In this document: one piece after another, positions 8,871 to 18,148 of the stretch
Layout of the letters: every line of letters starts with the position of its first letter
Position numbering within the stretch: the first letter of the stretch is position 1
Source: Lachnospiraceae bacterium EP-SM-12S-S03
GTDB lineage: Bacteria; Bacillota; Clostridia; Lachnospirales; Lachnospiraceae
Direction: 5' to 3'
Assembly (NCBI GenBank): GCA_020540725.1
Contig: JAJBSL010000011.1
Span: 17,652-81,651, forward strand
DNA: 64,000 nt
Notes under the pieces: model-generated
The model's input: only the letters and a program-made list of their open reading frames with translations
Database searches by the model: none
What the model was told of the DNA's origin: nothing
Translations under genes and position numbers: made by a program

Positions 8871-9119
8871 ATGGAAGATAAAAAGATATTGCTTGATAAT
8901 ATTGATAAAATTCATACAACCGAAATGGGAATTGATAGAATTAAAAGAAACCTAAAAATAGATACAGCAGATGTTGTTGAGTATTGCAAAAATAAGGTGT
9001 TGGATAAAAATTGCAATATATACAAACAGGGTAAAAATTGGTATTGCGAAGTTGAAAATATCAAAATTACTATCAATTCATATAGTTATACAATTATCAC
9101 AGCACATATTGTTAAGTAA
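8871..9119 (+). CDS. DUF3781-like protein (ICE cargo)
   Basis: 82 residues, MEDKKILLDNIDKIHTTEMG, with TADVVEYCKNKV and a C-terminal ITINSYSYTIITAHIVK, resembling the DUF3781 family of small Firmicutes proteins. The coding sequence is AT-rich, unlike the transfer genes on both sides, so it is probably a later acquisition together with the next gene. RBS-like GAGGAAAAGAAAG precedes the ATG. Biochemical role unknown. Confidence 0.65.
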   Translation: MEDKKILLDNIDKIHTTEMGIDRIKRNLKIDTADVVEYCKNKVLDKNCNIYKQGKNWYCEVENIKITINSYSYTIITAHIVK

Positions 9120-9141
9120 AATCGGACTTTGGAGTGAAATT

Positions 9142-9615
9142 ATGGACTATATAATACGAGAAATGAGAAGTGAAGAATACTGTTTATTAAGTGATTTTTT
9201 GTACGAAGCGATTTATATTCCAGAAGGAATTGAACCGCCACCTAAATCAGTAATAGAATGTCCAGAATTACAAGAATATATCGTTGAGTTTGGAAATCGA
9301 AAACACGATAAAGCCTTAGTTGCAGAAATGCAGGGAAATGTAATAGGAGCTATTTGGGTAAGAATTATGAATGATTATGGACACATTGATAATGATACTC
9401 CATCGCTTGCTATGTCTGTCCACAAAAAATACAGAGGATTAGGCATTGGAACTTCATTATTGAAACAACTATTACAGGTAGAAAAATTGGCTGGATATTC
9501 AAAAATATCCTTATCCGTTCAGAAAAGTAATTATGCAGTCAAGATGTACGAGAAAGTGGGATTTACTGTTGTTGATGAAAATAATGAGGAATATATTATG
9601 ATTGTAAATCTATAA
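9142..9615 (+). CDS. GNAT family N-acetyltransferase (ICE cargo)
   Basis: 157 residues. The ATG at 9142 is chosen because GGAG lies seven bases upstream and the product MDYIIREMRSEEYCLLSDFL begins as GNAT proteins do. The acetyl-CoA binding motif is visible as KKYRGLGIGTSLLKQL, followed by SLSVQKSNYAVKMYEKVGF. Substrate cannot be told; nothing marks it as an antibiotic-modifying enzyme. AT-rich like its neighbour and probably co-transcribed with it. Confidence 0.85.
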   Translation: MDYIIREMRSEEYCLLSDFLYEAIYIPEGIEPPPKSVIECPELQEYIVEFGNRKHDKALVAEMQGNVIGAIWVRIMNDYGHIDNDTPSLAMSVHKKYRGLGIGTSLLKQLLQVEKLAGYSKISLSVQKSNYAVKMYEKVGFTVVDENNEEYIMIVNL

Positions 9616-9683
9616 CCGAAAGCTACAGTTTGTCAAATTATTTTACTATTTCATATCGCACAATTTTATACAATCACTTGTAG

Positions 9684-9716
9684 GAGCAATCGAAAAATCG
9701 GTTGCTCTTTTCTTTT
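9684..9716 (+). terminator. Rho-independent terminator after the GNAT cargo
   Basis: GAGCAATCGA (9684-9693) pairs with TCGGTTGCTC (9698-9707), followed by TTTTCTTTT. It closes the cargo unit just before the topB RBS. Confidence 0.7.
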
Positions 9717-9738
9717 ACCCGAAAGGAGGAACTTATAT

Positions 9739-11829
9739 TTGATTTTAGTTATTGCAGAAAAGCCCAGTGTGGCGCAGACAATCGCTGCCGTACTTGGGGC
9801 AAAGGAAAAGAAAGACGGATTTCTCACAGGAAGCGGCTATATCGTTTCTTGGTGCGTAGGACATTTGGTAGGGCTTGCGGAAGCTGCCGCCTACGGGGAA
9901 CAATATAAAAAGTGGAGCTATGACAGCTTACCGATTTTGCCGCAGGAATGGAAGTACACCGTTGCTTCTGACAAGGAAAAGCAATTCAAAACCCTAAAAG
10001 AGCTTATGCACCGGGCAGACGTTTCCGAAGTCGTCAATGCCTGCGACGCAGGGCGCGAGGGAGAACTCATTTTCCGTTTTGTCTATGAAATGGCGGGCTG
10101 CAAGAAACCTATGCGCCGCCTTTGGATTTCCTCTATGGAGGACAGCGCAATCAAAGAGGGCTTTTCCCGTCTGAAGAACGGCGAGGAATACGACGCGCTC
10201 TTTGCTTCCGCATTATGCAGGGCAAAGGCTGACTGGTTAATTGGTATCAATGCCACCCGCCTTTTCTCTGTCCTTTACAATCATACCTTGAACGTGGGGC
10301 GCGTACAGACCCCAACCTTAAAAATGCTTGTTGACCGGGACGCAGCGATTACCACTTTCAAGAAAGAAAAATACTACCATGTGCGCCTTGCCTTATCCGG
10401 CGCGGAAGCTGCAAGTGAAAGAATTTCAGATAAGGCAGAAGCAGACGCATTAAAAACGACTTGCGAAGCGTCAAAAGCAGTCTGTACTTCCCTTTTGAAA
10501 GAGAAAAAGACCGCAGCCCCGCCGAAACTCTTTGACCTTACTTCTTTACAGAGGGAAGCAAACCGCCTGTTCGGATATACGGCAAAACAGACCCTTGACC
10601 TTGCACAAGCCCTGTATGAAAAAAGACTTCTTACTTATCCGAGAACAGACAGCAGCTATCTTACTGACGACATGGGCGACACAGCGGCGGGCATTATTAA
10701 GCTGCTTTGCGGAAAATTTTCTTTTATGGCGGGAAAAGACTTCACGCCGGAGCTTGGAAAGGTGCTGAACAGTAAAAAGGTATCAGACCACCATGCCATT
10801 ATCCCTACTATGGAGCTTGCAAAGACCGACCTTGCAGCGCTGCCGGAAAGCGAAAGAAATATCCTTACTCTTGCCGGGGGGCGTCTTATTATGGCGACTG
10901 CTGTACCGCATACCTTTGAAGCGGTTACAGCAGTTTTTGAGTGTGCCGGACAGTCCTTTACCGCAAGGGGAAAAACGGTACTGTCCGACGGGTGGAAAGA
11001 GATTGACCGAAAATACAGGACAGCCTTAAAGAACAAGCCCGAAACGGACGACGCAGACAGCGACACAGAAAATACCCTGCCGCCATTTACCGAGGGACAG
11101 ACCTTTGAAAATCCGGCGGCAACGGTAACGGAGCATGACACAACACCGCCAAAACCTCACAACGAAGCGTCGCTGCTCTCTGCTATGGAGCGCGCCGGAA
11201 ACGAGGACACCGACCCGGACGCAGAACGCAAAGGGCTTGGAACTCCCGCCACCCGCGCCGCCGTCATTGAAAAACTGGTAAAGGGCGGCTTTGTGGAGCG
11301 AAAAGGCAAGCAGCTACTTCCCACAAAGGACGGTATCAACCTTGTGTGCGTCCTGCCGGACACCTTGACAAGCCCGCAGCTTACCGCAGAATGGGAAAAC
11401 AATCTGACGCAGATTGCAAAAGGCAAGGAAGACCCCGCCGCATTTATAGAGGGTATTGAGGATATGGCGCGGGAACTGGTAAAGACCTATCCGTTTCTTT
11501 CTGATGATAAAGCGCAGATGTTCAAGCCGGAACGGGAAGCGTTGGGAAGCTGCCCCCGCTGCGGTTCTCCTGTCTATGAGGGAAAGAAAAACTACTATTG
11601 CAGCAATAAGGAATGTAGCTTTACCATGTGGAAAAATGACCGTTTCTTTGAAGAACGAAAAGTAACCTTTACCCCAAAAATTGCCGCGGCACTCTTAAAA
11701 TCCGGCAAGGTAAATGTGAAAAAGCTCTATTCCCCAAAGACGGGCAAAACCTACGACGGAACTATCGTATTGGCTGATACGGGCGGGAAATATGTCAACT
11801 ACCAGGTGGAGCTTCCGAAGAAAAAATAA
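9739..11829 (+). CDS. topB: DNA topoisomerase III (type IA)
   Basis: 696 residues from a TTG start with AAAGGAGGA about eight bases upstream. N-terminal Toprim domain (VIAEKPSVAQTIAAVLG; acidic CDAGREGELIFR near 95), catalytic Tyr near residue 300 in LLTYPRTDSSYL, and a C-terminal zinc finger of CPRCGS and CSNKEC. Removes negative supercoils and decatenates DNA; ICEs of this group often carry it, probably to help process transferring or circular DNA. Followed by the first copy of the 99-bp oriT-like site. Confidence 0.95.
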   Translation: MILVIAEKPSVAQTIAAVLGAKEKKDGFLTGSGYIVSWCVGHLVGLAEAAAYGEQYKKWSYDSLPILPQEWKYTVASDKEKQFKTLKELMHRADVSEVVNACDAGREGELIFRFVYEMAGCKKPMRRLWISSMEDSAIKEGFSRLKNGEEYDALFASALCRAKADWLIGINATRLFSVLYNHTLNVGRVQTPTLKMLVDRDAAITTFKKEKYYHVRLALSGAEAASERISDKAEADALKTTCEASKAVCTSLLKEKKTAAPPKLFDLTSLQREANRLFGYTAKQTLDLAQALYEKRLLTYPRTDSSYLTDDMGDTAAGIIKLLCGKFSFMAGKDFTPELGKVLNSKKVSDHHAIIPTMELAKTDLAALPESERNILTLAGGRLIMATAVPHTFEAVTAVFECAGQSFTARGKTVLSDGWKEIDRKYRTALKNKPETDDADSDTENTLPPFTEGQTFENPAATVTEHDTTPPKPHNEASLLSAMERAGNEDTDPDAERKGLGTPATRAAVIEKLVKGGFVERKGKQLLPTKDGINLVCVLPDTLTSPQLTAEWENNLTQIAKGKEDPAAFIEGIEDMARELVKTYPFLSDDKAQMFKPEREALGSCPRCGSPVYEGKKNYYCSNKECSFTMWKNDRFFEERKVTFTPKIAAALLKSGKVNVKKLYSPKTGKTYDGTIVLADTGGKYVNYQVELPKKK

Positions 11830-11835
11830 CTGAAT

Positions 11836-11934
11836 AGCAAGCATAGGAAAAGAGTACCCTTTTCCGTAAAATCCCTGCTTTCTCTACCGAGAACGGCGGG
11901 GATTTTTGCTTGTTGGGAAGTGTCCCAAACCCTC
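11836..11934 (+). repeat. 99-bp structured site, copy A (inverted partner of 20451-20549)
   Basis: Two conserved blocks, 33 bp (11836-11868) and 29 bp (11906-11934), are identical to the reverse complement of 20517-20549 and 20451-20479, and in both copies are separated by exactly 37 bp of different sequence. Block 1 holds the hairpin GGAAAAG/CTTTTCC and block 2 TTGGGA/TCCCAA. The spacer here pairs AAATCCC with GGGATTT. Copy B precedes mobC-relaxase, so the site is probably an oriT or another origin-like element. Confidence 0.8.
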
Positions 11935-12070
11935 TGTTTTGTGGAGGGTTTTACCCTCTGAAATCTTGAAAAAATCTATAAAATCTTTGGCAAAAACGCG
12001 GGCGCGGGGTACTGAATGATGAAACCGGAACATTCAGCGTCCGCGCTGCCCTTTGGAAAGGAGGTTACAC

Positions 12071-15000
12071 ATGGCAAGTTTACGGGACACCGTAAAGGAC
12101 TATCAAGAAGAATTACGGGACGGTATCGCTTGGGTGGCGTTTTGGAAAACGGGACGTTCTTGGAACGCCGAATATTTCCACCTTGAAATGGGCGACTACC
12201 TTTACCCGGAGGACAGAAGCCGCATGGAAGAAATCAAGCAGGCTGACCCTGCCGCCGTTGTGGTAAACGGCTATTATTCCGGCTATCTTGGCGAGGACAG
12301 GAACCTTGACGAACTGACCGCCGGGGTGCGTCGCCACTACGAAAACGGATATAGCAATATCGGGGAATTTATCGAAGCCCACGACGACAGGCTGCCGCCG
12401 GAGCTTATCGAGGAAGCAAGAGCCGCCGCCCACGCTGCGGGGCTGCCTTTCTCTGAAAAAGCCTACCGGGACGGCGAAGAACCCGACCCCTATCTATTTG
12501 ACGGGAGCATGAGCATAGAGGACTACGAACTTATGCACCGCATGATTGAAAACGAAAGGAGTGAACGCATGGCAGAAACGATTTTAAGCGGGTATCTTTC
12601 TAATCTTGGAAAGTACACCGAGGGCAGACCTGCGGGCGAATGGGTATCATTCCCCACGACTGCCGAGCATTTGAAAGAAGTCTTTGACCGTATCGGGATA
12701 GACGGCAAAAACTACGGGGAACTGCATATCACAGAATACCAGTCCTCTATTGCAGGACTGGCAGGGAAATTGACCGAGCTTGAAAGCCTTGACGAACTGA
12801 ACTATTTGAGCGAACTTTTAAAAATGCAGTTTGACGACGACCGGGAAAAATTTGCTGCGGCTATCACATACGGCGACCATACAAGGGACTTGCAGGACAT
12901 TATAAACCTTGCACAAAACCTTGACTGTTACTGGATTTATCCGTCCGTAAAAACCGAGGAAGATTACGGGCATTATCTGATTGAAGAACTGGACGAGTTG
13001 GAGCTGCCGGAAGAAGCAAAAAATTATTTCATGTATGAGGAATACGGGAGGGACGCTGCTATCAATGACGGGGGCAGATTTACCGAGCAGGGATATATCT
13101 ACAACAACCGCAACACCTTTACACAGTGGTATGACGGGCGCGACGTGCCGGAGGAATACCGGGTAACGCCGCAGCCGCAGGAACAGGCAGACCTTGACGC
13201 TGCCGCAGCCATACCGACCACTGCCACAGAGCAGCCCCCGGTTCTCCCGATTATCCTATCTTCCGAAAAGCCCGCTGACAAAATGAAAGAGATTACCGAC
13301 CGACTGGAACAGGGCATTTTGGGGATTTATGAAAGCGACCGTTACGCCGACTATCTGCGTACTATGTCTAAATTCCATGATTACAGCCTAAACAATACAA
13401 TCCTTATCGCCATGCAGGGCGGCAACCTTGTAAAAGGCTATAAACAATGGGAAAAGGAATTTGACCGCCATGTAAAGCCGGGAGAAAAAGCTATCAAGAT
13501 ACTTGCGCCCGCGCCCTTTACCGTTAAGAAACAGGTGGAAAAAATCGACCCGGACACGCAAAAGCCTGTTTTCGATAAGAACGGGAAAGCCGTTACCGAG
13601 GAAAAGGAAATCCAAATCCCCGCCTTTCGTGTGGTATCTGTTTTTGACGTATCGCAGACCGAGGGTAAGGAGTTGCCCGACCTTGGGATAAAGGAGCTTA
13701 CGGGCGACGTGGAACAGTATCAGGATTTTTTCGCTGCCCTTGAAAGGACTTCCCCGTTTGTTATGGGATTTGAAGCACTAAGCGGCGGCGTAAAAGGACG
13801 CTGCAATTATGAGGAAAAGCGTATCTCTATCAACGAGGGTATGGACGAATTGCAGAACATCAAGACCGCAATCCATGAAATCGCCCATGCAACACTCCAT
13901 GACATAGACAAAGACGCGCCGGAACGTCCCGACCGCCGCACCCGCGAGGTACAGGCGGAAAGCGTTGCCTATGCGGTCTGTCAACATTACGGGCTTGATA
14001 CGTCCGACTATTCTTTTGGGTATATCGCCGGGTGGAGCAGCGGAAAAGAACTTGCAGAACTGAAAGGCTCTCTTGAAACAATCCGCAGCACCGCCGCAAG
14101 TCTGATTGATACCATAGACGGACATTTTGCGGAAATCCAAAAGGCACAGGATAAGGAACAGACCACCGAACAGGCACAGACCCCACAGGAAGCTACCATA
14201 CAGCCCGAAGCAGAAGTAGCCGCGCCGGAGCTTCCCGAAGAAACAGCCCCGGTACAGGAAAAAGAAGCACAGACCGAGCCGGAAGCTGATACAGGCGCAA
14301 ACAGCGAAGCACCGCAGACTACACAGCCGGGACAGGCAGCCCCCGCCGCACCTTATTACACAATCAATGAAGCTGCCGCCAAACGTGCAAAGGATATGAA
14401 CAGCTTTTCTGATTATAAGCAAGGCAGCGCGACGGCTGAATACAGGCACTATGTAGATGAAGCCGTACAGCTTGCAGAAAGGCAGAAACAACGGGTAGAC
14501 CCGATGTACCATGAGAAAATCGACAGCCTGCTTGACACTTACGCCCGGAAACTGGCGGCGAACATGAACAAAGGCTATGAGATTGACGCGCGTGTTCCCT
14601 CTATCCTCATTGCGGGCGGCTCTAACTTCCCCACAAGGAAGAAAGAAAAGCAGAACGCAGCCCGCGACAGCAATTACCGGGAATGGCAGGACATACAAGG
14701 ACTTCTTGATAAAATCCGCAGCACCGGCATGGGCGGTATCAGCGCAGACGACCCGCAGGCAGTACAGAAGTTGGAGAAGAAACTGGAAAACCTTGAAAAA
14801 TCGCAGGAAACCATGAAAGCCGTAAACGCCTACTACCGCAAGCATAAGACCCTTGACGGCTGCCCGCATTTGTCGCCGGAACAGCTTGAAAAACTGAAAG
14901 CAGACATGGCGAGCAGTTGGCATTTGGGGGACAAGCCTTTTGCGACTTGGGCGTTATCCAACAACAGCGCAGAAATCAGGCGCGTAAAAGACCGTATCAA

Positions 15001-16456
15001 ATCCCTTTCACAGCAAAAGGAAATCGGTTTTGTGGGTTGGGAATTTGACGGCGGCAAGGTGGAAGCAAACACCGAAGCGAACCGTCTGCAAATCTTCTTT
15101 GAAGATAAGCCGGACGAAGCCACGCGGGAAGCCTTAAAAAGTAATGGCTTCCGTTGGTCGCCCAAAGCAGGGGCATGGCAGCGGCAGCTTACCAGTAACG
15201 CCTACTATGCGGCTGATTATATCAAGGCGATTGCACCCTTTACCGGGGAAAAGCCTACCGAGTTACAACGGGCGCATATCCGGGCGCAAAAAGAAGCGGC
15301 GCAGAAAAAGCCCGAACAGGAAGCCATTTACAAGGTACACGCAAATCCCCGCAGCGACAGCAGGGACAACCTGTATCTGCTGCAAGCCTACATTCCGCAG
15401 GAGGACGGGAAAGCAAAGATAGGCGACGTTTTGTATATCGGAACGCCGGAGAAATGCCGAGAGCTTATGGCGCAGCTTACCGCCGGGGAGCTGACACAGG
15501 GAGAAGTCAAGGAGCTTTACGCAAAGACGCAGACCGCCGCGCCGGAAATCCCTATGCCAGACCCTACAATCAGCGTCAAGGATATGCAGGAATACGGCTA
15601 TGCTTGGGACGGTATGCTTCCGCTTCAGCAGGAAGCCGCTGAACGCCTTTTCCATGAGGATATGTCCGTTTATCTTCTCTATGAGGACGGCACAGAGGGG
15701 CTTGTTGATACCTTGGAGGATTTACAGGCACACGCACAAAAAGGCGGCTTGTTCGGCGTGGAAAAGGAAACATGGGAAGCCCTGCGGGAGTACAACGCCA
15801 TGAAGCAAGAACTACGGGAAAGCGAGCCATCAAGGGAAGCTCTCTTACTCTATGGGAACGAGGACACTTTCGGAATTTATCAGCTAAAGAACGGCAAAGA
15901 AACGCGGGACTTGCGCTTTGAGCCTTACGACCGCATACAGGCGGCGGGAAACAGCATTGACAGAGGCAATTATGAGCTTATCTATACCGCACCCCTTACG
16001 CCGGGAATGTCCCTTGAAGATATTTACACCCGCTTCAATATCGACCACCCGAAAGATTTTAAGGGACACAGCCTTTCCGTTTCCGACGTGGTGGTGCTTC
16101 ATCAGAACGGGCAGGACACCGCCCACTATGTAGACAGCTTGGGGTATAAGGACGTGCCAGAGTTTTTGCAGCCGAAAAACTATTTGAAAGCTGCCGAGCA
16201 GACCACCGAGCAAAATTACAACATGATTGACGGGCAGATAAACAACACCCCGACCGCTGCGGAACTGGAAGAAAAAGCAAAAGCCGGAGGACAGATTTCC
16301 CTTGCAGAATACGCCGAAGCATTGAAAACCGATAAGGAACGTGGCAAGCCTGCCAAACAGGAAAAGCCCTCTATCCGGGCGCAGCTTAAAGCAGCGAAAG
16401 AACAGACACCAAAGAAACAGGCAAGACAGAAAACACAGGATTTGGAAAGGAGCTGA
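12071..16456 (+). CDS. Large antirestriction-type fusion protein (ArdA-like, ArdC-like, YodL/DUF4316)
   Basis: 1461 residues. The ATG at 12071 follows AAAGGAGG. Order of regions: an N-terminal acidic module (1-165); an ArdA-like antirestriction region (about 167-366); an ArdC-type ssDNA-binding region (about 400-520); a zinc-peptidase motif HEIAHATLHD near 602; a Glu/Pro-rich linker; a long helical part; a region resembling the YodL domain (about 1266-1366, FGIYQLKNG); and a DUF4316-like tail (NMIDGQINNTPTAAELEEKA). ArdA mimics DNA to block type I restriction and ArdC protects incoming single strands, so the product probably shields the ICE after entry. An internal RBS with ATG at 12569 may yield a second product. 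Confidence 0.85.
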   Translation: MASLRDTVKDYQEELRDGIAWVAFWKTGRSWNAEYFHLEMGDYLYPEDRSRMEEIKQADPAAVVVNGYYSGYLGEDRNLDELTAGVRRHYENGYSNIGEFIEAHDDRLPPELIEEARAAAHAAGLPFSEKAYRDGEEPDPYLFDGSMSIEDYELMHRMIENERSERMAETILSGYLSNLGKYTEGRPAGEWVSFPTTAEHLKEVFDRIGIDGKNYGELHITEYQSSIAGLAGKLTELESLDELNYLSELLKMQFDDDREKFAAAITYGDHTRDLQDIINLAQNLDCYWIYPSVKTEEDYGHYLIEELDELELPEEAKNYFMYEEYGRDAAINDGGRFTEQGYIYNNRNTFTQWYDGRDVPEEYRVTPQPQEQADLDAAAAIPTTATEQPPVLPIILSSEKPADKMKEITDRLEQGILGIYESDRYADYLRTMSKFHDYSLNNTILIAMQGGNLVKGYKQWEKEFDRHVKPGEKAIKILAPAPFTVKKQVEKIDPDTQKPVFDKNGKAVTEEKEIQIPAFRVVSVFDVSQTEGKELPDLGIKELTGDVEQYQDFFAALERTSPFVMGFEALSGGVKGRCNYEEKRISINEGMDELQNIKTAIHEIAHATLHDIDKDAPERPDRRTREVQAESVAYAVCQHYGLDTSDYSFGYIAGWSSGKELAELKGSLETIRSTAASLIDTIDGHFAEIQKAQDKEQTTEQAQTPQEATIQPEAEVAAPELPEETAPVQEKEAQTEPEADTGANSEAPQTTQPGQAAPAAPYYTINEAAAKRAKDMNSFSDYKQGSATAEYRHYVDEAVQLAERQKQRVDPMYHEKIDSLLDTYARKLAANMNKGYEIDARVPSILIAGGSNFPTRKKEKQNAARDSNYREWQDIQGLLDKIRSTGMGGISADDPQAVQKLEKKLENLEKSQETMKAVNAYYRKHKTLDGCPHLSPEQLEKLKADMASSWHLGDKPFATWALSNNSAEIRRVKDRIKSLSQQKEIGFVGWEFDGGKVEANTEANRLQIFFEDKPDEATREALKSNGFRWSPKAGAWQRQLTSNAYYAADYIKAIAPFTGEKPTELQRAHIRAQKEAAQKKPEQEAIYKVHANPRSDSRDNLYLLQAYIPQEDGKAKIGDVLYIGTPEKCRELMAQLTAGELTQGEVKELYAKTQTAAPEIPMPDPTISVKDMQEYGYAWDGMLPLQQEAAERLFHEDMSVYLLYEDGTEGLVDTLEDLQAHAQKGGLFGVEKETWEALREYNAMKQELRESEPSREALLLYGNEDTFGIYQLKNGKETRDLRFEPYDRIQAAGNSIDRGNYELIYTAPLTPGMSLEDIYTRFNIDHPKDFKGHSLSVSDVVVLHQNGQDTAHYVDSLGYKDVPEFLQPKNYLKAAEQTTEQNYNMIDGQINNTPTAAELEEKAKAGGQISLAEYAEALKTDKERGKPAKQEKPSIRAQLKAAKEQTPKKQARQKTQDLERS

Positions 16457-16459
16457 CCT

Positions 16460-17404
16460 ATGAAGTTACAAAAATTTGAAAATGTGGACGTTATCGCTTC
16501 CCTTGAAGCCATAATGAAACAGAATACCGCTTTTTATCAGAGCGATTTTGACATAGACAAACAGATTTTGCAGAAAGCGGCGGTAAGCCCTGTCCCGGAG
16601 GACAAACGGCTTTTGTGGTTTTCCCGCCCGTCCGGGACGTGCTGCTTCCGGGAACGGGACGTTTTTCTAAAGGACACAAGGCAGCATAATACATGGCGGT
16701 TTTACGGGGAACAGACCCGCGATACTATCCTTGCCTATGCGGTGGAACTGACAGGCACAGAGCAGGAAAAAATCAAGGGCAATCTTTATGAACTGGATTA
16801 TTTGCAGCATTTCCGGGAAGTAATCGAAAAATCAATCCCTGCCGACAACTACACGCTGATTTATGAGCATGGGGAGCTGACAAAACCTGCCGGACAATAT
16901 TTTGACGGGAACACTGACCCGCAGCTTGGAAAGTTTATACGTTTTGAAGCACAGCCAAACGACCCAGAAGCCTTAAAAAGCATTTTGAGGGAACAGCAGA
17001 AAAAACGAACACCGCATACGCAGGGGGATTTTCAGTTACATATCGCCGCCCTGCATGACAGACGGATTGAAGCAGAAGCCCGCCGGATTGTGGAAAATGT
17101 AAAAGGGCTTGGAGAACCGGACAGCCCCGAAAAGACCCATTGTGCGGTAGAACTTTCTCCCTACTTTGTTCCACTGGCAACGGATAAGGATATGGAACGG
17201 CTGCTTTCCATGCTCCCTTACAAAAGCCTTTCCTTTTCTACGTTGGAGGACAGGCATGGCGTTTATGCGCTGATAGATAAAAGCGAGAGGAATAAAGAGA
17301 TGAAAAAGTCCCGTCCCTCTGTCCGGGCGCAGTTACAAACAGAAAAATCCCCAAAACTCCCGAAAAAGACAGCAAAATCAAAACATCACGAATTGGAGGT
17401 ATGA
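16460..17404 (+). CDS. ICE protein of unknown function
   Basis: 314 residues, mostly soluble and charged, MKLQKFENVDVIASLEAIMK at the start, no recognised catalytic motif. The tail SRPSVRAQLQTEKSPKLPKK repeats the pattern at the end of the preceding large protein (KPSIRAQLKAAKEQTPKK), so the two may bind the same partner or share an origin. Starts three bases after the preceding stop, with GGAGC as RBS; its end overlaps the next gene. Likely an accessory factor of establishment; inferred from position only. Confidence 0.7.
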   Translation: MKLQKFENVDVIASLEAIMKQNTAFYQSDFDIDKQILQKAAVSPVPEDKRLLWFSRPSGTCCFRERDVFLKDTRQHNTWRFYGEQTRDTILAYAVELTGTEQEKIKGNLYELDYLQHFREVIEKSIPADNYTLIYEHGELTKPAGQYFDGNTDPQLGKFIRFEAQPNDPEALKSILREQQKKRTPHTQGDFQLHIAALHDRRIEAEARRIVENVKGLGEPDSPEKTHCAVELSPYFVPLATDKDMERLLSMLPYKSLSFSTLEDRHGVYALIDKSERNKEMKKSRPSVRAQLQTEKSPKLPKKTAKSKHHELEV

Positions 17405-17613
17405 GCATGATTAGACTGACCGTTGAAGAAATGAACCTGTTGAGTATTTACCATGAGGGAAGCAAGGCACAGCTTATGGAAAATATGACGACTGCGCTAC
17501 CATTCATGGACGAGGATATGCGTCCCTTTGCAGAACGCACCTTACAGAAAATTTCCCCACTAACAGAAAACGAGTATGCGGAGATTTCCATTTTCGCCGC
17601 TGATGAAGTATGA
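17401..17613 (+). CDS. Transposon-transfer assisting protein (TTRAP) family
   Basis: 70 residues, MSMIRLTVEEMNLLSIYHEG, matching the small TTRAP family of conjugative transposons. Two in-frame ATGs, 17401 and 17407; the first is closer to the overlap with the previous stop, the second is better spaced from GGAGG. Acidic and probably helical. Overlaps the following gene by ATGA. Family name suggests help in transfer; mechanism unknown. Confidence 0.78.
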   Translation: MSMIRLTVEEMNLLSIYHEGSKAQLMENMTTALPFMDEDMRPFAERTLQKISPLTENEYAEISIFAADEV

Positions 17614-17975
17614 CCGGGAGTAAGCGGCTCACGCCGCCACAGAGCCGGAAAGTCAACAGCCTTGTAAAAAAGGAGTGCTGCAACTGCGAGCGCGGACACT
17701 GTATCTTATTGGACGACGGGGAGGAATGTGTCTGCCCGCAGCTTATTTCCTATTCACTTCTATGCAAGTGGTTTCAGACCGCCGTACTTCCCCTTGATAA
17801 GTTGCTCTATGCAGAGCTTTTCAAGACCGAGGATAAAAAGCGTTGTACCGAGTGCAGCACGTTCTTTGTATCAAAATCAAACAGCGTCAAATACTGCCCG
17901 GACTGCCGGAAACGGATTACCCGCAGACAGGCAGCGGAACGCATGAGGAAACGACGCGCGGCGGTTACGCAATAA
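17610..17975 (+). CDS. Cysteine-rich VLP-type ICE protein
   Basis: 121 residues with a cysteine pattern in two clusters: CCNCERGHC near the start and CVCP, then CTECSTFFVSKSNSVKYCPDC, followed by a basic tail RRQAAERMRKRRAAVTQ. The length and Cys spacing match the Cys-rich VLP domain proteins of clostridial ICEs; probably zinc-binding, possibly nucleic-acid binding. Last gene of the + strand block before a bidirectional terminator. Confidence 0.8.
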   Translation: MTGSKRLTPPQSRKVNSLVKKECCNCERGHCILLDDGEECVCPQLISYSLLCKWFQTAVLPLDKLLYAELFKTEDKKRCTECSTFFVSKSNSVKYCPDCRKRITRRQAAERMRKRRAAVTQ

Positions 17976-18099
17976 GGGCGAAAAAAGCCTTGATTTACAG
18001 GGCATAAACGGCGTGAAACTGGCATAGGCGATACAGAATACCTTTTCCCTTGAAATCGGGGTTCTACTGCGTAACATTCTAAAATCAGTACCTATAAAA

Positions 18100-18148
18100 G
18101 AACAGGGTGCGGGAGGTCATTACTGGCTTCCTGCACCCTGTTCTTTTT
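18100..18148. terminator. Bidirectional terminator between convergent ICE blocks
   Basis: GAACAGGGTGC (18100-18110) pairs with GCACCCTGTTC (18133-18143) and is extended by GGGAG/CTTCC; TTTTT follows on the + side and an A-run precedes it. It separates the + strand antirestriction block from the - strand mobilization block. Confidence 0.75.

Noticed and set aside
13778..14923. 381-aa ORF on the - strand inside the antirestriction gene
   Set aside because: Shadow of a GC-rich gene; no RBS, composition of a mirror frame.
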